DNA of 64,000 nucleotides from Alistipes sp. (GTDB taxonomy: Bacteria > Bacteroidota > Bacteroidia > Bacteroidales > Rikenellaceae), in the NCBI GenBank assembly GCA_017621455.1, contig JAGATC010000020.1, positions 124,001 through 188,000 on the forward strand, in the 5' to 3' direction. Of the stretch, positions 18,707 to 28,387 are shown one piece after another. Position 1 is the first letter of the stretch. The number at the start of each line of letters is the position of its first letter. The notes under the pieces were generated by a model that was not told where the DNA came from, did not search any database, and worked only from the letters and a program-made list of their open reading frames with translations. The translations under genes and the position numbers were made by a program.

Positions 18707-19807
18707 ATGGGAATGCTTAACTTCGAGAAGCTGCCGATAAGCACCCTTGTAGGTGCCGATCGTCGCACCTTCGATAAGGTGATGGATGGTGTGACCAAGG
18801 AGAAGGGTTATCGCCGTAAGATTGCCCTTACTAAGTGCGTGCAGCGCATCTTGTCGCCCTTCTACCGCATCAACGACCGACGTTACGAGAAGTTGGCAAA
18901 GGAGGCAGACACAAGCAATACGCCTGTGTTTATCATCGGACACTGGCGCAGTGGCACCACCTTCGTGCATAACATCTTTACGCAGGATGAACAGTTTGGT
19001 TACTGCACCACCTATCAGACCGTATTTCCGCACCTTATGCTATGGGGCTACGGCTTCTTCTCAACGCTGACGAAGCTATTCATGCCCAACACGCGTGCTA
19101 CGGATAAGATGGAGTTGGGCGTAGATGTCCCTCAAGAGGAGGAGGTGGCGCTGTCGAATATGACGCCGCTGTCGAACTACCACTTTCTGTCGCTACCCCA
19201 GCGCATGGAGCACTGGCGCGATAAGGCGCTGCTACTTAACGGGCTAACCGACGATGAGCGCAAGGAGTGGCAGGAGGCGCAGAAGAAACTTATGCGCATA
19301 TCGCTCAAGGTGCAGGGTAGGAAGACCTTCCTCTCGAAGAATCCGCCACATACGGCACGTATAAAGGCCATCTTGGAGATGTGGCCTGATGCCAAGTTTA
19401 TCTACTTGGTGCGTAACCCATATACCGTCTTTGAGTCTACGCGCAACTTCTTCACTAAGACCATAGCCTCTACTACGCTTCAACCCTTCGATAAGGAGGC
19501 CTATGAGTTGGAGGTGCTTAAAACCTACAAGGCACTATACGAGCGTTACGAGGCGGAGAAGCAACTAATTCCTGAGGGTAACCTCTTTGAGGTGCGCTTC
19601 GAGGACTTCGAGGCTGACCCCATAGCTCTCACCGAGCAGATTTATAAGCAGCTACGTCTCGGTGATTTCGAGGCAGTGCGTGGTAAGATGGAGGCGTACG
19701 TGGGCACCAAGCGTGGCTTCAAGAAGAACAAATACAGCTACGATGAGCGCACCATAGCGCTTGTTGACGAGTGGTGCGGCGATGCCATCAAGCAGTGGGG
19801 GTATTAG
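18707..19807 (+). CDS. PAPS-dependent sulfotransferase, candidate metabolite/steroid sulfotransferase
   Basis: A 366-residue soluble sulfotransferase with the two PAPS motifs: the 5'-phosphosulfate loop FIIGHWRSGTTFVHN (about 75-89) and the 3'-phosphate motif FIYLVRNPYTVFEST (about 228-242). It is the last gene of the sulfate-activation operon, which indicates that the PAPS is made for sulfonation rather than reduction. Bacteroides thetaiotaomicron carries a similarly ordered cluster (BT_0412 region to BT_0416) whose sulfotransferase sulfonates sterols and steroids. Equivalent function here is inference, because the acceptor pocket cannot be judged from sequence alone. Sulfolipid or glycan acceptors remain possible. 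Confidence 0.85.
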   Translation: MGMLNFEKLPISTLVGADRRTFDKVMDGVTKEKGYRRKIALTKCVQRILSPFYRINDRRYEKLAKEADTSNTPVFIIGHWRSGTTFVHNIFTQDEQFGYCTTYQTVFPHLMLWGYGFFSTLTKLFMPNTRATDKMELGVDVPQEEEVALSNMTPLSNYHFLSLPQRMEHWRDKALLLNGLTDDERKEWQEAQKKLMRISLKVQGRKTFLSKNPPHTARIKAILEMWPDAKFIYLVRNPYTVFESTRNFFTKTIASTTLQPFDKEAYELEVLKTYKALYERYEAEKQLIPEGNLFEVRFEDFEADPIALTEQIYKQLRLGDFEAVRGKMEAYVGTKRGFKKNKYSYDERTIALVDEWCGDAIKQWGY

Positions 19808-19822
19808 TCCGACTATAGTATA

Positions 19823-19856
19823 CAAAAAAAGTAGAGCACATGCTCTACTTTTTTTG
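19823..19856. terminator. Bidirectional terminator between sulfotransferase and TPR genes
   Basis: A near-perfect palindrome, AAAAAAAGTAGAGCA/TGCTCTACTTTTTTT, with A-tract and T-tract flanks that serve both convergent genes. Confidence 0.85.
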
Positions 19857-19878
19857 TTTGTATCTTTCAGCGTCCCGA

Positions 19879-20829
19879 TTACTTCTGCTGTGCAGTAAGT
19901 GCCTCAATAACAGCAGCAGCGTTAGCTACGTTGTTACCAGCAGTTACGTTCTTCATAGCAGCGATAGCCTGGTCGAATTGACCCTTCTCGTTGTAAGCAA
20001 CGCCAAGCAAGTAGTTGATGTCGCTACGACCCTCATCTGTAGTCTGTGCCTCAAGAGCAGCAGTCGAGAGCTCGATCATCTTGTTGAAGTCCTTCTTGCC
20101 GTAGTATGCCTGCATGGTGATCTTAGCAGCTATAGCTGCATCCTCAAGCTGCTCGGCCATTGCGATGATGCCGTCGTAGTCGTTAGCCATCTGAAGCTTA
20201 GCCACCTCGTTGTTGGTGTACATATCCATCTTAGCCTGTGCCTCAGCGATAGCCTCAGCGAACTTATCGGGGTTCATGGTAGCAATCTTGGCGCAGATGC
20301 TCATACCATCCTGGTATCTGTCGCTACGGAAGTAGCTCTCAGCAAGGTTCAATGCCATAGAGGTGTTGCGGGGGTCAGCAGCGTAGCCCTTCTCGAATAC
20401 AGTGATAGCTGTAGCGTAGTCCTCAGAGTTGAAAGCAGAAGCACCCTGTACTTCGTATACCTGACCAATCATAGAGTTGTTCTTGTTGTGTGCAGCCATA
20501 TCCTCATAAAGAAGAGCATAGTCTGCAGCCTGCTGGAAGTTTGCAATAGCAGCCTCGTAGTCCTTTGCGTTTACGGCAGCTACACCCATCTTATTGTAAC
20601 AAGTTACGATGAACTTCTTTGAGCCCTGGATGGCCTTAAGCTGATTTGCATCTGGCTCAGCTATGTCCCAGCTTGCGTCGATAACGCTGTTGAACTGCTC
20701 GATAGCCTCGGTGTAGTTACCAGCCTTAGCGTTAGCAAGACCCTGCTGGAATGTTGTTACGATGTCTTCCTGTGCGAAAAGCATTGTTGCACCCATGAGT
20801 GCTACAACGGTCATAAAGAGTTTTTTCAT
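19879..20829 (-). CDS. Exported TPR-repeat protein
   Basis: A 316-residue protein with a cleavable signal peptide (residues 1-19, ending LFAQ) and no lipobox, so probably periplasmic. Several tetratricopeptide-like repeats are visible (for example AKAGNYTEAIEQFNSVI, AKDYEAAIANFQQAADY, SEDYATAITVFEKGYAADPRN and EKGQFDQAIAAMKNV). TPR proteins act as protein-binding scaffolds; no partner is indicated. It is a single gene ending at the shared terminator. Confidence 0.82.
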   Translation of the reverse strand: MKKLFMTVVALMGATMLFAQEDIVTTFQQGLANAKAGNYTEAIEQFNSVIDASWDIAEPDANQLKAIQGSKKFIVTCYNKMGVAAVNAKDYEAAIANFQQAADYALLYEDMAAHNKNNSMIGQVYEVQGASAFNSEDYATAITVFEKGYAADPRNTSMALNLAESYFRSDRYQDGMSICAKIATMNPDKFAEAIAEAQAKMDMYTNNEVAKLQMANDYDGIIAMAEQLEDAAIAAKITMQAYYGKKDFNKMIELSTAALEAQTTDEGRSDINYLLGVAYNEKGQFDQAIAAMKNVTAGNNVANAAAVIEALTAQQK

Positions 20830-20934
20830 AGATAGTGTTTTAGTTATAGTTACGTTAATTTATCTCTTTTGTATCTTTTATCTCTTTTGTGTCTTTGTGG
20901 TTGCTTTTTTTGCGTCAAGCCAACCGCAAATTTA
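20830..20934 (-). promoter_or_regulatory. Promoter -7 box and repetitive leader of the TPR gene
   Basis: On the minus strand a -7 box TAAATTTG (20927-20934) precedes a leader of about 90 bases. The leader contains ACAAAAGAGATA twice and a related ACAAAGACACAAAAG. No consensus -33 box is seen. Confidence 0.4.
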
Positions 20935-20970
20935 CAACTTTTTTCGTTCTTGCATAATATTTTAGCTCAT

Positions 20971-21432
20971 TTATTTACGTAGCGTTGCAAAAAATCGCTT
21001 CATCAGCGCCTCGCACTCCTCGCCAAGTACGCCCGCTACAACCTCTGTTTTTGGGTGCATTATACGCTCTGAGTAGGTCGAGTAGCCACGTTTTGGGTCG
21101 CTCGTGCCGTAAACAATACGTCCAATCTGGCTCCATGCTAAGGCTCCGCCACACATTACGCATGGCTCGACAGTTACATATAACGTGCACTCCGTGAGAT
21201 ACTTACCTCCGAGTGTCGACATTGCTGCTGTTATCGCCTGCATCTCGGCGTGTGCCGTAGCATCGCCAAGCGTCTCCACTAAATTGTGACCACGACCGAT
21301 GATTCTGTCGCCTGCAACCACCACAGCGCCAATGGGTACCTCTCGTTTAGCTAACGCACGCTCTGCTTCGTTTAGTGCCATGCGCATATATTTTTCATCT
21401 TGCTGGCTGCTAACTTTAATTTTTTCGCTCAT
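20971..21432 (-). CDS. tadA: tRNA-specific adenosine deaminase
   Basis: A 153-residue zinc deaminase that converts A34 to inosine in tRNA-Arg(ACG). HAEMQAI supplies the zinc-binding His61 and the proton-shuttling Glu63, and PCVMC (90-94) supplies the two zinc cysteines. The frame is open to 21486, but that extension runs through the divergent aspS promoter. The ATG at 21432 (MSEKIKVSSQ) gives the usual family length and is preferred. Confidence 0.9.
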   Translation of the reverse strand: MSEKIKVSSQQDEKYMRMALNEAERALAKREVPIGAVVVAGDRIIGRGHNLVETLGDATAHAEMQAITAAMSTLGGKYLTECTLYVTVEPCVMCGGALAWSQIGRIVYGTSDPKRGYSTYSERIMHPKTEVVAGVLGEECEALMKRFFATLRK

Positions 21433-21512
21433 ATATCGTCGTGTTCGTAAAAAAAATATTACCTTTGTGAGTTGCAAAGATAACAAAAATATAAGAACTA
21501 AAATATAGTACT

Positions 21513-23270
21513 ATGTACAGAACACACAATTGCGGTGAACTCCGCATCGAAAATGTTGGCCAGGAGGTGACCCTCGCGGGTTGGGTGCAGAAGGTGCGTA
21601 ACCTTGGTGCCATGGCCTTTATCGACCTTCGTGACCGTTATGGCATCACGCAGATTACTGTCGAGGAGCACTCGTCGGAGGCTGTAAAGGCTGCAGCTGC
21701 AGAGGTGGGTCGTGAGTTTGTCCTTCAGGTAACAGGTAAGGTCGTTGAGCGCTCGTCAAAGAACTCAAAAATCGCCACTGGCGACATCGAGATTTCGGCT
21801 ACTGAGCTTAAGATACTTAACCGCGCCGTTACGCCTCCATTCACCATCGAGGAGGAGTCGGATGGTGGTGACGACCTTCGTATGAAGTATCGCTACCTCG
21901 ACCTTCGCCGTCCTCCATTGCAGCGTGCGATGATTCTTCGCCACCGCATGGCACAGGCCGTACGTCAGTTCCTCGACAAGGAGGGCTTCCTCGAGATTGA
22001 GACACCCTACCTTATTAAGTCTACGCCCGAGGGTGCCCGCGACTTTATCGTGCCCTCGCGCATGAACCCCAACCAGTTCTATGCTCTTCCACAGTCGCCA
22101 CAGACATTGAAGCAGCTTCTGATGGTTGCTGGCTACGACCGCTACTTCCAGATTGTGCGTTGCTTCCGCGATGAGGACCTTCGTGCCGACCGTCAGCCCG
22201 AGTTTACACAGATCGACTGCGAGATGTCGTTCGTAGAGCAGGAGGATGTACTCGAGATCTTCGAGCGCTGGGCACGCTATATGTTCAAGGAGGTTATGGA
22301 CATCGAGTTCGCGGAGCCATTCCGTCGTATGCCTTGGATTGAGGCTATGGAGAAGTATGGCTCGGATAAGCCCGACCTTCGTTTCGGTATGACATTCAGC
22401 GATATAACAGACCTCGCCCACGGCCACAATTTTGTAGTGTTCGACTCGGCTGAGTATGTCGTAGGCTTCGCGGCGGAGGGTTGTGCTTCATATACCCGCA
22501 AGCAGATTGACGAGCTTACGGAGTTCGTAAAGCGTCCCCAGGTGGGCGCCAAGGGTCTTGTATGGATTCGTGTCGACGCTGAGGGTGGCGTTAAGTCCTC
22601 TATCGATAAGTTCTTCACACCCGATGAGGTTAAGGCAATTGCTGAGCGCACAGGCGCTAAGGCTGGCGATATGGTCTTTATCCTCTGCGGCGAGAAGTTC
22701 AAAACACTCACACAGCTCTGCACACTCCGTTTGGAGGTTGCCGAGCGTCTTGGTTTGCGCGATCCTAAGAAGTTCGCACCACTCTGGGTTGTCGACTTCC
22801 CAATGTTCGAGTGGGACGAGGAGACGCAGCGCTTCTATGCTATGCACCACCCCTTCACCTCACCCAAGCCCGAGGATGCTAAGTACTTCGACTCTGGTGA
22901 GTTAGGTAAGATGCGTGCTAATGCCTACGACTTCGTATGTAACGGTACGGAGATTGGTGGTGGCTCAATCCGTATCCACGATGCTGAGCTTCAGGCAAAG
23001 GTGTTCAACGCCCTCGGCTTCACGCCCGAGGCTGCCGAGGAGCAGTTTGGCTTCTTGATGAATGCCTTTAAGTATGGCGCACCTCCTCATGGTGGCTTGG
23101 CCTTTGGTTTCGACCGCTTGTGCTCATTGTTCGGTGGCTCGGACTCTATCCGCGACTACATCGCATTCCCCAAGAACAATGCTGGCCGCGATGTGATGCT
23201 CGATGGTCCATCGCCCGTTGCACAGGCGCAGTTGGATGAGCTCTTCCTCTCGTTAGTGAAGCCCGAGTAG
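21513..23270 (+). CDS. aspS: Aspartyl-tRNA synthetase
   Basis: A 585-residue bacterial-type class II synthetase: an N-terminal OB-fold anticodon-binding domain (about 1-105), the catalytic core, and the GAD insertion domain typical of bacterial AspRS (about 285-410). Motif 2 ([18 protein letters not shown]) and motif 3 (GLAFGFDRL) are intact. A -7 box TACCTTTG (21460-21467) precedes it in the short divergent region with tadA. Confidence 0.96.
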   Translation: MYRTHNCGELRIENVGQEVTLAGWVQKVRNLGAMAFIDLRDRYGITQITVEEHSSEAVKAAAAEVGREFVLQVTGKVVERSSKNSKIATGDIEISATELKILNRAVTPPFTIEEESDGGDDLRMKYRYLDLRRPPLQRAMILRHRMAQAVRQFLDKEGFLEIETPYLIKSTPEGARDFIVPSRMNPNQFYALPQSPQTLKQLLMVAGYDRYFQIVRCFRDEDLRADRQPEFTQIDCEMSFVEQEDVLEIFERWARYMFKEVMDIEFAEPFRRMPWIEAMEKYGSDKPDLRFGMTFSDITDLAHGHNFVVFDSAEYVVGFAAEGCASYTRKQIDELTEFVKRPQVGAKGLVWIRVDAEGGVKSSIDKFFTPDEVKAIAERTGAKAGDMVFILCGEKFKTLTQLCTLRLEVAERLGLRDPKKFAPLWVVDFPMFEWDEETQRFYAMHHPFTSPKPEDAKYFDSGELGKMRANAYDFVCNGTEIGGGSIRIHDAELQAKVFNALGFTPEAAEEQFGFLMNAFKYGAPPHGGLAFGFDRLCSLFGGSDSIRDYIAFPKNNAGRDVMLDGPSPVAQAQLDELFLSLVKPE

Positions 23271-23318
23271 GCTTCTTGCGATAGAGGTTAGAGAACGAAT
23301 ATAACGAGAAAATTTCGA

Positions 23319-23353
23319 CGATTAGCCCGCAGGACCAACCTGCGGGCTAATCG
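23319..23353 (+). terminator. aspS terminator
   Basis: Perfect 14-bp arms CGATTAGCCCGCAG/CTGCGGGCTAATCG with a 7-base loop, followed by ATTTTAT. Confidence 0.85.
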
Positions 23354-23377
23354 ATTTTATATTTTCCGACGAAAAAA

Positions 23378-23409
23378 TTTGCTTTTCGCAGTCGAAATGC
23401 GTAACTTTG
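23378..23409 (+). promoter_or_regulatory. mutAB promoter
   Basis: -33 TTTG (23378-23381), 20-bp spacer, -7 TAACTTTG (23402-23409). The leader is about 115 bases and contains a small hairpin (ATGCGC...GCGCAT). No cobalamin-riboswitch signature was seen in it. Confidence 0.7.
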
Positions 23410-23529
23410 TTGTGTTTTATGCGCACTTGCGCTCACGCGCATAGCGTAGAGATGTGATGAAAACATCTGGCAAACGAACATAAGATATTATATATCATAC
23501 ACTTAAAAACAATTAAATCTAAAACAACT

Positions 23530-25380
23530 ATGGCTAATACCAAAGAAAAGTTGTTCGCGGAATTTCCACCCGTAACCACGGAGCAGTGGGAGGCCGTTAT
23601 CACAACTGACCTTAAGGGCGCTGATTATGAGCGCAAATTGGTATGGAAGACCGGTGAGGGATTTAACGTACGTCCCTACTATCGCGCTGAGAACCTCGCA
23701 GAGGTAGAGTATCTCGGTGTTGAGGCTGGTGAGTTCCCATTTGTACGCGGTGTATCGAAGGATAACACTTGGCGTGTACACCAGACCATCTCGGTTGAGT
23801 GCGCTAAGGCGGCTAACGAGGAGGCTCTGAAACTCCTTAACTCGGGCGTTGATTCGCTTGGCTTCTGCTTCTGCAAGGCTTGTGCTTGTGAGGTAGATGT
23901 TGATGCTTTGCTTAAGGACATCGTTCCCACAGCTGTTGAGCTCACTTTCTGCGGTTCAAACGTTCAGGGTCTTGCCGCGCTTGCTAAGAAGGTCTTGGCA
24001 AAGTATGCTGATGTGGCTAAGGATGAGCTTCGCCTCAACTTCTGCATCGACCCCATCATGCGTAACCTCTCTACCGAGGGCGCTTTCTGCTGCGGTAGTG
24101 GTGATGAGTGCTTCGACACTATCGCCGAGCTTGTAAAGGCTACTGCTGAGTACAAGCGTGTACGCGTAGTGAACGTAGCAGGTTCAACCTTCTCTAACGC
24201 TGGTTCTACCATCGTCGAGGAGCTTGGTTTCACCCTTGCTGCTGCTCACGAGTACATCGTGAAGCTCATGGAGCGCGGTCTTTCAATCGACCAGGTGGCT
24301 CGCAAGATTCGTTTCACTTTCGCCGTAACATCGAACTACTTCCTCGAGATGGCGAAGTTCCGTGCAGCACGTCTTTTGTGGGCTAACATCGTTAAGGCTT
24401 ACAACCCCGAGAAGAACTGCTCAGCTAAGATGTTTGCTCACGCCGTAACATCTACATGGAACCAGACCGTTTACGATCCATACGTAAACATGTTGCGTGG
24501 TACTACCGAGGCTATGTCGGCAGCTATCGCTGGCGTACACTCGTTGGAGGTATTGCCTTTCGACTACGCATTCGAGGCTCCAACAGAGTTCTCTAAGCGT
24601 ATCGCTCGTAACGCACAGCTTCTTCTTAAGAAGGAGTCGCACTTCGACCAGGTTATCGACCCTGCAGGTGGTGCTTACTACATCGAGTCGCTCACCAAGA
24701 GCATCGCTTCGGAGGCTTGGGCATTGTTCCGCGCTATCGAGGAGAAGGGTGGCTACATCGCAGCATTCAACGAGGGCTTCATCGTTGAGCGTGTTAAGGC
24801 TTCGGCAGCTGCTAAGGATAAGAACATCGCTACACGTCGTTTGATTCTCCTTGGTGCTAACCAGTATCCTAACTTTACGGAGGTTGCCGACGAGGCTATC
24901 TGCGAGTGCAAGGTAACACGCGAGGTTAAGGAGGGTAACGTACTCGTACCTTACCGTGGTGCTATGGCATTCGAGGCTATGCGTATGAAGGTTGACCGTT
25001 CGGGCAAGACTCCTAAGGCGTTCATGCTCACTTGCGGTACCCTTGGTATGGCACGTGCACGTGCACAGTTCTCTTGCAACTTCTTTGCTTGCGCCGGTAT
25101 CCGCGTTGAGGATAACACCTTCTTCAAGAGTGTTGAGGAGGGCGTAGAGGCAGCTTTGGCATCGAAGGCAGAGATCGTGGTTGTTTGTGCTTCGGACGAC
25201 GACTACGCAACTGTTGCACCTCGCGTTAAGGAGCTTCTTGGCGACAAGGCTATCCTTGTTGTTGCAGGTGCTCCCGCATGTGCTGCAGAGCTTGAGGCTC
25301 AGGGCATCAACAACTTCATCAACGTTAAGAGCAACGTGCTCGAGACCTTGAAGGACTACTTAAATAAGTTGGGCATCTAA
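23530..25380 (+). CDS. mutA: Methylmalonyl-CoA mutase small (beta) subunit
   Basis: A 616-residue non-catalytic subunit of the heterodimeric B12-dependent mutase. It shares the TIM-barrel and Rossmann folds of the large subunit, but its C-terminal domain lacks the cobalamin DxHxxG motif, as is normal for MutA. With MutB it interconverts succinyl-CoA and (R)-methylmalonyl-CoA, the branch from succinate to propionate. The gene is 13 bp before mutB and shares its promoter. Confidence 0.93.
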   Translation: MANTKEKLFAEFPPVTTEQWEAVITTDLKGADYERKLVWKTGEGFNVRPYYRAENLAEVEYLGVEAGEFPFVRGVSKDNTWRVHQTISVECAKAANEEALKLLNSGVDSLGFCFCKACACEVDVDALLKDIVPTAVELTFCGSNVQGLAALAKKVLAKYADVAKDELRLNFCIDPIMRNLSTEGAFCCGSGDECFDTIAELVKATAEYKRVRVVNVAGSTFSNAGSTIVEELGFTLAAAHEYIVKLMERGLSIDQVARKIRFTFAVTSNYFLEMAKFRAARLLWANIVKAYNPEKNCSAKMFAHAVTSTWNQTVYDPYVNMLRGTTEAMSAAIAGVHSLEVLPFDYAFEAPTEFSKRIARNAQLLLKKESHFDQVIDPAGGAYYIESLTKSIASEAWALFRAIEEKGGYIAAFNEGFIVERVKASAAAKDKNIATRRLILLGANQYPNFTEVADEAICECKVTREVKEGNVLVPYRGAMAFEAMRMKVDRSGKTPKAFMLTCGTLGMARARAQFSCNFFACAGIRVEDNTFFKSVEEGVEAALASKAEIVVVCASDDDYATVAPRVKELLGDKAILVVAGAPACAAELEAQGINNFINVKSNVLETLKDYLNKLGI

Positions 25381-25393
25381 TTCGGTTACAGCT

Positions 25394-27520
25394 ATGAGAG
25401 CAAAATTTTCAGATTTAGAATATAAGGCTGCAGCCGCTGAGTGCTGCACCAAGAGTCACGCTCCCAAGGAGGATTGGTTGACTGCCGAGCGTATCCCCGT
25501 TAAGGAGAACTACACGGCTGCCGACCTTGAGGGTATGGAGCACTTGAACTATGCAGCAGGTATCGCACCCTTCCTTCGCGGTCCCTACTCAACAATGTAC
25601 GTAATGCGTCCTTGGACCATCCGTCAGTATGCAGGTTTCTCTACTGCTGAGGAGTCTAACGCATTCTACCGTCGTAACCTTGCAGCGGGCCAGAAGGGCT
25701 TGTCTGTAGCGTTCGACCTCGCAACACACCGTGGCTACGATGCCGACCACCCACGTGTAGTAGGTGACGTAGGTAAGGCTGGTGTGTCTATCTGCTCGGT
25801 TGAGGATATGAAGGTCCTCTTCAATGGTATTCCATTGGATCAGATGTCAGTATCTATGACTATGAACGGTGCCGTACTTCCCGTATTGGCATTCTACATC
25901 GTTGCAGGTTTGGAGCAGGGTTGCACCCTCGACCAGCTCGCTGGTACCATCCAGAACGATATCCTCAAGGAGTTCATGGTGCGTAATACCTACATCTACC
26001 CACCCGAGTTCTCAATGAAGATTATCGCTGATATCTTCGAGTACACTTCGAAGAACATGCCTAAGTTCAACTCTATCTCTATCTCTGGTTACCACATGCA
26101 GGAGGCAGGTGCTACCGCTGATATCGAGTTGGCTTACACCTTGGCAGACGGTCTTGAGTACTTGCGTGCAGGTATCAACGCAGGCATGTCTATCGACGCC
26201 TTCGCTCCCCGCTTGTCATTCTTCTGGGCTATCGGTATGAACCACTTCATGGAGATTGCTAAGATGCGTGCAGCACGTCTTCTTTGGGCTAAGATCGTTA
26301 AGCAGTTTGAGCCCAAGAACCCGAAGTCGTTGGCATTGCGTACCCACTCACAGACCTCTGGCTGGTCGCTCACCGAGCAGGATCCATTCAACAACGTAGC
26401 ACGTACCGCTATCGAGGCTATGGGTGCAGCTTTGGGCCACACCCAGTCGTTGCATACCAATGCGTTGGATGAGGCTATCGCCCTTCCTACCGACTTCTCG
26501 GCACGTATCGCACGTAACACCCAGATCTACATCCAGGAGGAGACCAACGTATGTCGTTCGGCTGACCCATGGGCAGGTTCATACTATGTTGAGGCTCTTA
26601 CCCACGAGATTGCTCACAAGGCTTGGGAGCACATCCAGGAGATCGAGCAGCTCGGCGGTATGGCTAAGGCTATCGAGACAGGTATTCCTAAGCTCCGCAT
26701 CGAGGAGGCTGCTGCACGTAAGCAGGCTCGCATCGACTCGGGCGTTGAGACCATCATCGGTGTTAACGAGTACCGTTTGGAGAAGGAGGCACCTATCGAC
26801 ATCCTCGCTGTGGATAACACAGCCGTACGTGAGAGCCAGGTTAAGCGCTTGCAGGAGCTCCGTGCTAACCGTGACAATGCAGCTGTAGAGAAGGCATTGG
26901 CTGCTATCACTGAGTGCGTACGCACAGGTGAGGGCAACTTGCTTGCTTTGGCTGTTGAGGCAGCGAAGGTACGTGCATCGCTCGGCGAGATCTCTGACGC
27001 TTGCGAGAAGATCGTAGGTCGCTACAAGGCAGTTATTCGTCTAAACTCAGGTGTATATTCAGCAGAGGTGAAATCAGATTCAGCATTCGAGAAGGCAAAG
27101 CAGATGTGTGCTGACTTTGCTAAGAAGGAGGGCCGTCAGCCCCGTATTATGATTGCCAAGTTGGGTCAGGATGGTCACGACCGTGGTGCTAAGGTTGTAG
27201 CTACTGGCTACGCAGACCTCGGCTTCGACGTAGATATGGGTCCATTGTTCCAGACTCCCGAGGAGGCTGCAAAGCAGGCTGTAGAGAACGACGTTCACAT
27301 CGTGGGCGTATCGTCACTCGCTGCAGGTCACCTCACACTCGTTCCTCAGATTATCGCAGAGCTTAAGAAGCTCGGTCGTGAGGATATCATCGTTGTTGTG
27401 GGTGGTGTTATCCCTGCACAGGACTACGACCAGCTCTACAAGGATGGCGCTGCTGCTATCTTTGGCCCTGGTACTCCTGTGGCTACTGCGGCTATTAAGA
27501 TGCTTGAGATTCTCGGCTAA
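25394..27520 (+). CDS. mutB: Methylmalonyl-CoA mutase large (alpha) subunit
   Basis: A 708-residue catalytic subunit. The TIM-barrel (about 50-420) carries the substrate-binding [18 protein letters not shown] region near residue 75. The C-terminal B12 domain has DGHDRG with His595 as the lower cobalt ligand and Asp593 and Gly598 completing DxHxxG. Meiosis-type chaperone (MeaB) and epimerase genes are not in the window. A palindromic repeat element begins 3 bp after the stop and probably provides the terminator. Confidence 0.96.
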   Translation: MRAKFSDLEYKAAAAECCTKSHAPKEDWLTAERIPVKENYTAADLEGMEHLNYAAGIAPFLRGPYSTMYVMRPWTIRQYAGFSTAEESNAFYRRNLAAGQKGLSVAFDLATHRGYDADHPRVVGDVGKAGVSICSVEDMKVLFNGIPLDQMSVSMTMNGAVLPVLAFYIVAGLEQGCTLDQLAGTIQNDILKEFMVRNTYIYPPEFSMKIIADIFEYTSKNMPKFNSISISGYHMQEAGATADIELAYTLADGLEYLRAGINAGMSIDAFAPRLSFFWAIGMNHFMEIAKMRAARLLWAKIVKQFEPKNPKSLALRTHSQTSGWSLTEQDPFNNVARTAIEAMGAALGHTQSLHTNALDEAIALPTDFSARIARNTQIYIQEETNVCRSADPWAGSYYVEALTHEIAHKAWEHIQEIEQLGGMAKAIETGIPKLRIEEAAARKQARIDSGVETIIGVNEYRLEKEAPIDILAVDNTAVRESQVKRLQELRANRDNAAVEKALAAITECVRTGEGNLLALAVEAAKVRASLGEISDACEKIVGRYKAVIRLNSGVYSAEVKSDSAFEKAKQMCADFAKKEGRQPRIMIAKLGQDGHDRGAKVVATGYADLGFDVDMGPLFQTPEEAAKQAVENDVHIVGVSSLAAGHLTLVPQIIAELKKLGREDIIVVVGGVIPAQDYDQLYKDGAAAIFGPGTPVATAAIKMLEILG

Positions 27521-27522
27521 TT

Positions 27523-27637
27523 AATTTCCGATTATAAGGCAGCATCTGCTGCACATCTCTAAAAGACCCCTTGGGCTGTACTATAAAGTACTATCCCAAG
27601 GGGTCTTCTTTTGTGAAGCACCATTCTAATTAGAAAT
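27523..27637. repeat. Palindromic 3'-end element, copy 5 (mutB)
   Basis: Left end AATTTCCGATTATAAGGCAG, then the small hairpin GCAGCATCTGCTGC, then a long hairpin (27566-27609) with arms AAGACCCCTTGGG/CCCAAGGGGTCTT around the core CTGTAC...GTACTAT, followed by CTTTT. The right end CCATTCTAATTAGAAAT is the degraded inverted partner of the left end. Confidence 0.72.
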
Positions 27638-27659
27638 CGTTATGGTTCTATCTGGCCTC

Positions 27660-28250
27660 TCACTCATCCACGCCAAGGCGTTTAGCATAGCGGTGCACAT
27701 CCCACAGTCTGAAGCCCATCGATACCATTGATATGCCATACGACACAAAGGCGATTGCCACAATCAGCACCACAGCCTCGACGCCAAGCGTAGCAGGCAT
27801 CCATAATACGACCAGGGCGATGGCGACAACAATGGCGGCATAGAATATCACCCAGCCACCACCACGAACCTTGTGGGCTCTGAGGTCGAAACCCTGTGCA
27901 AGGGTGGCTATACCGCGGTATAGCAGCCATGCGCCAAGCAGTACGGGCATGATAAAGGCGGAGAGTAGTGAGTTGAACATCAATATTATGCCGATGATGA
28001 TGTCGGCAACGGAGGCCATAATCAGCCACCCGCGTCTCACGTGTCTGTTCTTCGACGATAGCGACTGTAGTAGGCTAAGTATGCCGCTAAACATAATTGC
28101 AAAGCCAAACCACATAGCAAAGGCGAAATAGCTCTCTACGGGGTTGACAATGACGATAAAGCCGATGGCAATGAGCACAAGCCCGCTAATGAGCGATAGC
28201 CACCAATAGTTAACTAAGCGCTCGGTGTGTTCTGTGTAATCGTTGTTCAT
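27660..28250 (-). CDS. HdeD/DUF308-family membrane protein
   Basis: A 196-residue inner-membrane protein with six predicted hydrophobic segments in three similar hairpins, the layout of the DUF308 family that includes E. coli HdeD, linked to acid stress. The molecular role is unknown. It is convergent with mutB; the repeat element between them could end both transcripts. Confidence 0.75.
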   Translation of the reverse strand: MNNDYTEHTERLVNYWWLSLISGLVLIAIGFIVIVNPVESYFAFAMWFGFAIMFSGILSLLQSLSSKNRHVRRGWLIMASVADIIIGIILMFNSLLSAFIMPVLLGAWLLYRGIATLAQGFDLRAHKVRGGGWVIFYAAIVVAIALVVLWMPATLGVEAVVLIVAIAFVSYGISMVSMGFRLWDVHRYAKRLGVDE

Positions 28251-28327
28251 ACTATTGTGATTTTGATACTACTCGCCCTATATGACAACAATCGTGCTAA
28301 AGAGTTTACCTATATATAATATATGTG

Positions 28328-28359
28328 TTTGGAAGTTCTCTATTTTATTCCTATCTTTG
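28328..28359 (+). promoter_or_regulatory. GH20 gene promoter
   Basis: TTTG (28328-28331), 20-bp spacer, TATCTTTG (28352-28359), 28 bp before the start codon. Confidence 0.7.
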
Positions 28360-28387
28360 CTTCTTAGAAAACTAAAACTTACTACAT

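Noticed and set aside
23410..23529. A cobalamin riboswitch in the mutAB leader
   Set aside because: The leader is only about 115 bases and I found no B12-box-like sequence; only a small hairpin is present.
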